A DNA stretch of 26,214 nucleotides from Clostridium sp. CAG:609. GTDB lineage: Bacteria; Bacillota_I; Bacilli_A; RF39; UBA660. Under the pieces are notes generated by a model. The model worked only from the letters and a program-made list of their open reading frames with translations. It was not told where the DNA came from and searched no databases. Location of the stretch: the NCBI GenBank assembly GCA_000438075.1, contig FR903521.1, positions 1-26,214 of the forward strand. Reading direction: 5' to 3'. Of this stretch, positions 21,384-26,214 are shown piece by piece. Within the stretch, counting starts at the first letter, position 1. Every line of letters begins with the position of its first letter. The position numbers were made by a program, and so were the translations under genes.

Positions 21384-23720
21384 ATGAACGCTATAAACGT
21401 TAGAAGTGAAATTGGACCTTTAAAAAAGGTATTGTTACATAGACCTGGTAATGAACTATTAAATTTAACGCCAGATTCTTTAAGTAGATTGCTATTTGAT
21501 GATATTCCTTTTTTACCTGAGGCTCAAAGAGAACATGATGAATTTGCCACAAGGCTAAAAGAAAATGGTATAGAAGTTGTTTATCTAGAAGATTTAATGG
21601 CTGATGTACTAAATCTAAATGGAGATGTTGAAGATAAGTTTATTAGACAATTTATCTATGAGGCTGGTATAACAACTCCGAAGTATAAGACACTTGTTTT
21701 TGATTATTTGAAGAGTTTTAATAATAAAAAAGAACTTGTGTTAAAAACAATGGAAGGGATAAAACTTGAAGAAATAAGTAGAGCTAAAAGAGATGTTGAA
21801 AAATCATTAGTTGACTTAGTTAGTGAAGAATCAGATTTTTTAGCAGATCCAATGCCAAATTTATATTTTACAAGAGACCCATTTGCTAGTGCTGGTAATG
21901 GTGTAATATTAAATAGAATGTATTCAGTAACTAGAAATAGAGAAACTATTTACGCTGAATATATCTTTAATTATCATCCAGATTTTAAAGGTATGATTGA
22001 TAAGTATTATGATAGATATTTACCATATCATATTGAAGGTGGGGATGTACTTAATTTAAATAGTCATACTCTTGCTGTTGGTATTTCTCAAAGAACTGAA
22101 GCTGCAGCAATTGATGAACTTGCTAAGAATTGTTTTAAAGATCCTAATTGTAAGATTGATACAATACTTGCATTTAATATACCTGTATCTCGTGCATTTA
22201 TGCATTTAGATACTGTATTTACTCAAATTGATTATGATAAATTTACATATCATCCAGGTATAATGGATACATTACAAGTTTTTGAAATAACTGAAGGAGA
22301 TATTCCTGATTCTGATGAAGATTTAAATGTTGTTGAAGTAAATGGTTCATTAGAAGAAATACTTGAAAAATATTTAGGTAGAAAGATAACACTTATTCCA
22401 TGTGCAGGTGGAGAAAAGATTAGTGCTGAACGTGAACAATGGAATGATGGAACAAATACATTATGTATTGCTCCGGGTGTAGTTGTAGTATATGATAGAA
22501 ATAACATTACTAATAATATTTTAAGAGAACATGGATTAAAAGTTATTGAAGTTAGTAGTGCGGAACTTTCTCGTGGTAGAGGTGGTCCAAGATGTATGAG
22601 TATGCCTTTAGTTCGTGAAGATATTGATGAAGATACTATTAATGAAGAAAATGTTCGTAAAGATGAAGCTATTCCATCAATTAAATTAGAAGATTTTATT
22701 AAGGTGGAAAATGTTAGTAAACCTGATTTAAGAGGCAGAAATTTCTTGACACTTCTAGATTATACACCAGAAGAAATTAGATATTTATTAGATTTATCTA
22801 AGGAATTAAAAGATAAAAAGAGAAATGGTGTAGAACATAGATATTTAAAGGGTAAAAATATTGTGTTGTTGTTTGAAAAGACTTCAACTAGAACTAGATG
22901 TGCATTTGAAGTTGCTGGATTGGATTTAGGCATGGGTGTTACTTACTTAGATCCAGGTGCATCACAAATGGGTAAGAAAGAATCTATTAGTGATACTGCA
23001 AAAGTACTAGGTAGAATGTATGATGGTATTGAGTATCGTGGATATGATCAAGCTATAGTTGAAGAACTTGCAAAGAATGCTGGTGTTCCAGTATGGAATG
23101 GCTTAACTACAGAATTCCATCCAACACAAATGCTTGCTGATGTAATGACTGTTGAAGAAAATTTTGGACATTTAAAAGGTATCAAGCTAGTATTTATGGG
23201 TGATGCTAGAAATAATGTTGCTAACTCTTTAATGGTTGTATGTGCTAAAATGGGTATGCATTTTGTAGCATGTGGTCCTAAGAATTTATGGCCAGATGAA
23301 GATTTAGTTAATAAATGTAAAAATATAGCAATAGAAAATGGTGGTTCTATTGAAATGAATGATAATGTAATGGAAGCAACTAGAGATGCTGATGTTATTT
23401 ATACAGATGTATGGGTTTCTATGGGAGAACCAGATGATGTATGGAATGAAAGAATTAATCTTTTGAAACCATATCAAGTTAATATGGATGTTATGAATAA
23501 TGCAAGACCAGATGCTATCTTCTTACATTGTTTACCATCATTTCATGATTTAAATACAACTATTGGTAAAGATATTTATAATAAGTTTGGTTTAAAAGAA
23601 ATGGAAGTTACAGATGAAGTATTTAATTCATCTAAATCAAAAGTCTTTGATGAAGCTGAAAATAGATTACATACTATTAAAGCTGTAGTTTATGCAACAA
23701 TGAGGAGCGATAATGAGTAA
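21384..23720 (+). CDS. arcA-arcB: Fused arginine deiminase-ornithine carbamoyltransferase (ArcA-ArcB)
   Basis: 778 residues from the ATG 6 bases after AAGGAGG. Residues 1 to about 413 are a complete arginine deiminase: Asp155 region (DPMPN..FTRDP), His216-Glu218-GGD, His274 in MHLDT, and nucleophile Cys404 in GRGGPRCMSMP. Residues about 446-778 are a complete catabolic ornithine carbamoyltransferase: STRTR (501-505), HPTQ, GDARNN, SMGEP and HCLP (715-718). A charged linker of about 32 residues (EDIDEDTINEENV...) joins them. No stop, frameshift or usable internal start lies between them; the one internal ATG with an RBS-like sequence (about 22710) runs into a stop at once. It would turn arginine to citrulline and then ornithine plus carbamoyl phosphate. 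arcC overlaps the end by 8 bases. Confidence 0.95.
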   Translation: MNAINVRSEIGPLKKVLLHRPGNELLNLTPDSLSRLLFDDIPFLPEAQREHDEFATRLKENGIEVVYLEDLMADVLNLNGDVEDKFIRQFIYEAGITTPKYKTLVFDYLKSFNNKKELVLKTMEGIKLEEISRAKRDVEKSLVDLVSEESDFLADPMPNLYFTRDPFASAGNGVILNRMYSVTRNRETIYAEYIFNYHPDFKGMIDKYYDRYLPYHIEGGDVLNLNSHTLAVGISQRTEAAAIDELAKNCFKDPNCKIDTILAFNIPVSRAFMHLDTVFTQIDYDKFTYHPGIMDTLQVFEITEGDIPDSDEDLNVVEVNGSLEEILEKYLGRKITLIPCAGGEKISAEREQWNDGTNTLCIAPGVVVVYDRNNITNNILREHGLKVIEVSSAELSRGRGGPRCMSMPLVREDIDEDTINEENVRKDEAIPSIKLEDFIKVENVSKPDLRGRNFLTLLDYTPEEIRYLLDLSKELKDKKRNGVEHRYLKGKNIVLLFEKTSTRTRCAFEVAGLDLGMGVTYLDPGASQMGKKESISDTAKVLGRMYDGIEYRGYDQAIVEELAKNAGVPVWNGLTTEFHPTQMLADVMTVEENFGHLKGIKLVFMGDARNNVANSLMVVCAKMGMHFVACGPKNLWPDEDLVNKCKNIAIENGGSIEMNDNVMEATRDADVIYTDVWVSMGEPDDVWNERINLLKPYQVNMDVMNNARPDAIFLHCLPSFHDLNTTIGKDIYNKFGLKEMEVTDEVFNSSKSKVFDEAENRLHTIKAVVYATMRSDNE

Positions 23721-24648
23721 AATTGTTATTGCACTTGGAGGTAATGCTTTAGGTAAAAGTCCTGAAGAACAATTATTACTATTAAAAGATGTTGCTAAAA
23801 ATATTGTTAAATTAGTTAAAAATGGTGAAGAAATAGTATTAACACATGGAAATGGTCCTCAAGTTGGTCAAATAGCTTTGGGAATGGAGTACTCTTCAAT
23901 TAATGGAGCAGGTACTCCGAAGGTTCCATTTCCGGAATGTGGAAGTATGAGTCAAGGTTATATTGGTTACCAATTGCAACAATGTCTTCAAAATGAAATG
24001 AAAAGAGAAGGTATTAGTAAAAATTGTGTAACTTTAATAACACAAGTTCTTGTTGATTCACATGATACTGCTTTTCAAAATCCAAGTAAGCCAATTGGAA
24101 TGTTCTATAGTAAGGAAGAGGCTATGGAAATTGAAAAAGAAAAGGGTTATCAATTTGTTGAAGATGCAGGACGTGGGTATCGTAGAGTAGTACCATCTCC
24201 GATGCCAATAGATATTATTGAACATGATGTTATAAAAAATCTGGTTAATAATAATACACTTGTAATTGCTGCAGGTGGAGGAGGTATTCCAGTTGTTGAT
24301 AATGGTGGTGAACTTTATGGAGTTGAAGCCGTTATTGATAAAGATAGGACAGCCGCACTACTTGCAAAGCTTATTGGCGCAGATACATTATTGATTTTAA
24401 CAGCAGTTCCAAAGGTTTCTATTCATTATAATACTGAAAATCAAATTGATTTAGATTTTATGAGTGTGAGTGAAGCAATGAGGTATATGGAATCTGGTGA
24501 GTTTGCTAAAGGAAGTATGCTTCCAAAAGTAGAAGCTTGCCTAGATTTTGTTAAAAATTCTCCGAATAAAGCGATTATAAGTTCTTTAGAAAAAGCAAGT
24601 GATGCTATAAATGGTATTACTGGTACTGTTATAAAGGAGGAAAAATAA
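23713..24648 (+). CDS. arcC: Carbamate kinase
   Basis: 311 residues, the family length. Visible marks of the amino-acid-kinase fold are IVIALGGNAL at the start, THGNGPQVGQ near 45-54, the PECGSMSQGYIGY lid region, AAGGGGIPVV near 190, and DKDRTAALLA. It converts carbamoyl phosphate and ADP to ATP, ammonia and CO2, the energy-yielding last step of the arginine deiminase pathway. The start ATG overlaps the arcA-arcB stop in ATGAGTAA, with AGGAGCG upstream, so translation is coupled. One base separates its stop from the exchanger gene. Confidence 0.96.
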   Translation: MSKIVIALGGNALGKSPEEQLLLLKDVAKNIVKLVKNGEEIVLTHGNGPQVGQIALGMEYSSINGAGTPKVPFPECGSMSQGYIGYQLQQCLQNEMKREGISKNCVTLITQVLVDSHDTAFQNPSKPIGMFYSKEEAMEIEKEKGYQFVEDAGRGYRRVVPSPMPIDIIEHDVIKNLVNNNTLVIAAGGGGIPVVDNGGELYGVEAVIDKDRTAALLAKLIGADTLLILTAVPKVSIHYNTENQIDLDFMSVSEAMRYMESGEFAKGSMLPKVEACLDFVKNSPNKAIISSLEKASDAINGITGTVIKEEK

Positions 24649-24649
24649 T

Positions 24650-26098
24650 ATGGCAAATGCTAAGAAAAAGGCTAAAACAATGTTATCGTCTTTTTCAATT
24701 ATTCTAATACTAATTTTTGGTCTTGGAATATTATCACATTTACTTCCAAATGCAAAATTCGTTGGTGAAGAAATTGTTAATGGAAGTGGTACTGTTGGAG
24801 CAACATTATCTCAAGTATTAATGGCTCCAATTAGTGGTTTTGAAAATGCTGTAGATGTAGGTATTTTCATTATGATACTTGGTGGAATGCTTGCGGTTGT
24901 TAATCAATCTGGAGCTTTAGAAACTGGTATTAAAGTTTTAGTACATAAATTGAAAGGTAAAGAAATTTGGTTAATTCCAATATTAATGACTATCTTTTCT
25001 ATTTGTGGAACTACATACGGTATGTTAGAAGAAACTGTTGGGTTCTATGTTTTACTTGCTGCTACTATGATGGCTGCAGGAATGGATCCATTAGTAGGTT
25101 CTGCTATTGTATTACTTGGGGCAGGAACTGGTTGTTTAGGTTCTACTGTTAACCCATTTGCAACAGGTGTTGCACTTAGTTCTCTTCCAGAAGGAATTGC
25201 TGCAGATAATGGCTTAGTAATTTTAATTGCAGTATTCTTGTGGCTAACTTCATTAATAGTTTCAATTATATTTGTTATGAGTTATGCTAAAAAAGTTCAA
25301 AAAGATAAAGGTTCTACTTTCTTATCACTAAGAGAACAAAAAAATGCTGAAAATGCATTTGGTAATTTTGCTGAAGGACAAAAAGAAGAACCTAAGTTAT
25401 CTGGAAAACAAAAAGCTACATTAATTGTATTTGCTTTGGCTTTCGTGGTAATGATTATTGGATTTATCCCTTGGGGTGAATTTGGTGTTACATTATTTAA
25501 TGGCTGGAGTAATGTATTAACAGGAGCACCATTAGGTGAATGGTATTTCTATGATTCTGCATTATGGTTCTTAATTTTATCTATCATTATTGCTGTAATT
25601 AATGGTTTAGGTGAAAAAGGATATGTTGATGCATTTGTTTCTGGAGCTGCAGATATGGTTGGAGTTTTACTAGTTATTGCTATTGCAAGAGGAGCTAGTA
25701 TATTAATGACTCAAACTCATTTAGATAATTATATTGTTTATAATGCTGCAGAAGCTTTATCTAAATTACCAGAAGTAGCATTCGTTCCACTTAACTATTT
25801 ATTACATGTTATATTATCATTCTTAGTTCCATCATCAAGTGGACTTGCTACATTATCTACTCCAATTATTGCACCAATTGCTGCACAACTTGGATATAGT
25901 GTTGAAGTTGCAATTATGACTATGGTTGCTGCGAATGGTTTAGTAAATTTAATTACTCCAACATGTGGTGCTATAATGGGTGGACTTGCTCTTGCAAAAG
26001 TAGAATATTCTACTTGGTTCAAATGGGCAATTAAAATTGTTATTATTATTGGTGTATTAAATATATTTGTATTAAGTATATTTGGTTTAATCCTTTAA
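24650..26098 (+). CDS. arcD: ArcD-type arginine/ornithine exchanger (YfcC/DcuC-like family)
   Basis: 482 residues with about 12 membrane helices. Segments such as SICGTTYGMLEETVGFY, GCLGSTVNPFATG, the SSSGLATLSTPIIAP hairpin and GLVNLITPTCGAIMGGLALA are typical of the YfcC branch of the C4-dicarboxylate-carrier superfamily. That branch includes the ArcD of streptococcal arc operons, unlike the APC-type ArcD of Lactococcus or Pseudomonas. In the arc operon it should exchange external arginine for ornithine at the membrane without energy cost. AAAGGAGGAAA 8 bases upstream is a strong RBS. Substrate assignment rests on context plus family. Confidence 0.88.
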   Translation: MANAKKKAKTMLSSFSIILILIFGLGILSHLLPNAKFVGEEIVNGSGTVGATLSQVLMAPISGFENAVDVGIFIMILGGMLAVVNQSGALETGIKVLVHKLKGKEIWLIPILMTIFSICGTTYGMLEETVGFYVLLAATMMAAGMDPLVGSAIVLLGAGTGCLGSTVNPFATGVALSSLPEGIAADNGLVILIAVFLWLTSLIVSIIFVMSYAKKVQKDKGSTFLSLREQKNAENAFGNFAEGQKEEPKLSGKQKATLIVFALAFVVMIIGFIPWGEFGVTLFNGWSNVLTGAPLGEWYFYDSALWFLILSIIIAVINGLGEKGYVDAFVSGAADMVGVLLVIAIARGASILMTQTHLDNYIVYNAAEALSKLPEVAFVPLNYLLHVILSFLVPSSSGLATLSTPIIAPIAAQLGYSVEVAIMTMVAANGLVNLITPTCGAIMGGLALAKVEYSTWFKWAIKIVIIIGVLNIFVLSIFGLIL

Positions 26099-26106
26099 TA
26101 GATATG

Positions 26107-26134
26107 AAAAACTCATCATTTGATGAGTTTTTTT
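26107..26134 (+). terminator. Terminator of the arginine deiminase operon
   Basis: AAAAACTCATC-ATTT-GATGAGTTTTTTT: an 11-bp stem with a 4-base loop ending in a T run, 8 bases after the arcD stop. Confidence 0.92.
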
Positions 26135-26214
26135 AATGATGACTTTTAGAAAAAAATGAAATTTATTATCTTTTTGTATTATCGGCTCATCGAAATCTGG
26201 TGGGGAGCTAAAAT
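26135..26214 (+). other. Noncoding window end with a possible truncated RNA hairpin
   Basis: AT-rich up to about 26180, then a GC-richer stretch at 26181-26208 in which CGGCTCATC and GGTGGGGAGCT can partly pair. It could be the start of a structured leader or RNA gene cut by the window edge. The sequence is too short to name a class. Confidence 0.25.

Noticed and set aside
22680..22740. ADI-OTC fusion as a missed stop or independent OTC start
   Set aside because: The linker is in frame and codon use is smooth. The only ATG after an RBS-like AAGGTGG (about 22710) is in another frame and stops after a few codons.
26181..26214. Riboswitch such as a manganese (yybP-ykoY) or SAM leader at the window end
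   Set aside because: A GGGGAGC stretch is faintly reminiscent, but the sequence is cut off and no diagnostic set of conserved motifs can be seen.

Overview
This window comes from a low-GC Bacillota-type genome. The DNA is very AT-rich, Shine-Dalgarno sites of the AAGGAGG/GAGGTG type precede most genes, and many promoters read TTGAAA/TTGACA-17-TATAAT or TGnTATAAT. The gene families (DltA-like ligase, DUF1292, CmpB family, SleB domain, LmrCD-like exporter, arginine deiminase pathway) fit an anaerobic gut-type member of the Bacilli/Erysipelotrichia/RF39 neighbourhood; the exact lineage is an inference. The standard code fits: every Trp I checked is TGG, and only one gene stop is TGA.

Layout. 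(1) Positions 1-5190: a CFI-box-like cysteine-rich protein on the minus strand is divergent from a MarR regulator. The MarR promoter carries a perfect 20-bp palindrome. MarR is followed by two overlapping half-transporter genes for a heterodimeric ABC exporter. (2) Positions 5191-6602: in-phase 23-bp direct repeats lead into a promoter and a DUF4143-type ATPase. (3) Positions 6610-14478: an OmpR-type response regulator and histidine kinase lie upstream of a five-gene dlt-like operon. Its order is adenylation enzyme, DapDC-fold PLP decarboxylase, carrier protein, MBOAT acyltransferase and SGNH protein, ending at a terminator. The decarboxylase is absent from the classical dlt operon. The ligase has Ser268 where characterised DltA has a D-Ala-selecting Cys. 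(4) Positions 14481-18397: a DUF1292 protein, a membrane-anchored zinc-protease-like protein, and an amidase with four LysM repeats. Convergent to these are a CmpB-family membrane protein and a SleB-domain hydrolase. (5) Positions 18473-19139: tRNA-Trp(CCA) and an unknown 140-aa gene. (6) Positions 19161-21323: an amino-acid ABC importer (lipoprotein, permease, ATPase) whose ATPase gene carries an in-frame TAA. (7) Positions 21325-26134: an arginine deiminase operon in which ArcA and ArcB are one 778-residue polypeptide, followed by arcC and an ArcD-type exchanger, closed by a terminator.

How the parts may work together. The two-component system probably controls the dlt-like operon, which would activate an amino acid, load it on the carrier, possibly decarboxylate it, and transfer the product to a surface polymer. 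The importer may supply arginine or another amino acid to the downstream pathway, where fused ADI-OTC, carbamate kinase and exchanger would make ATP from arginine. The only intergenic gap over 200 bases is about 17045-17273; apart from the hairpin at 17253-17298 I see nothing in it.
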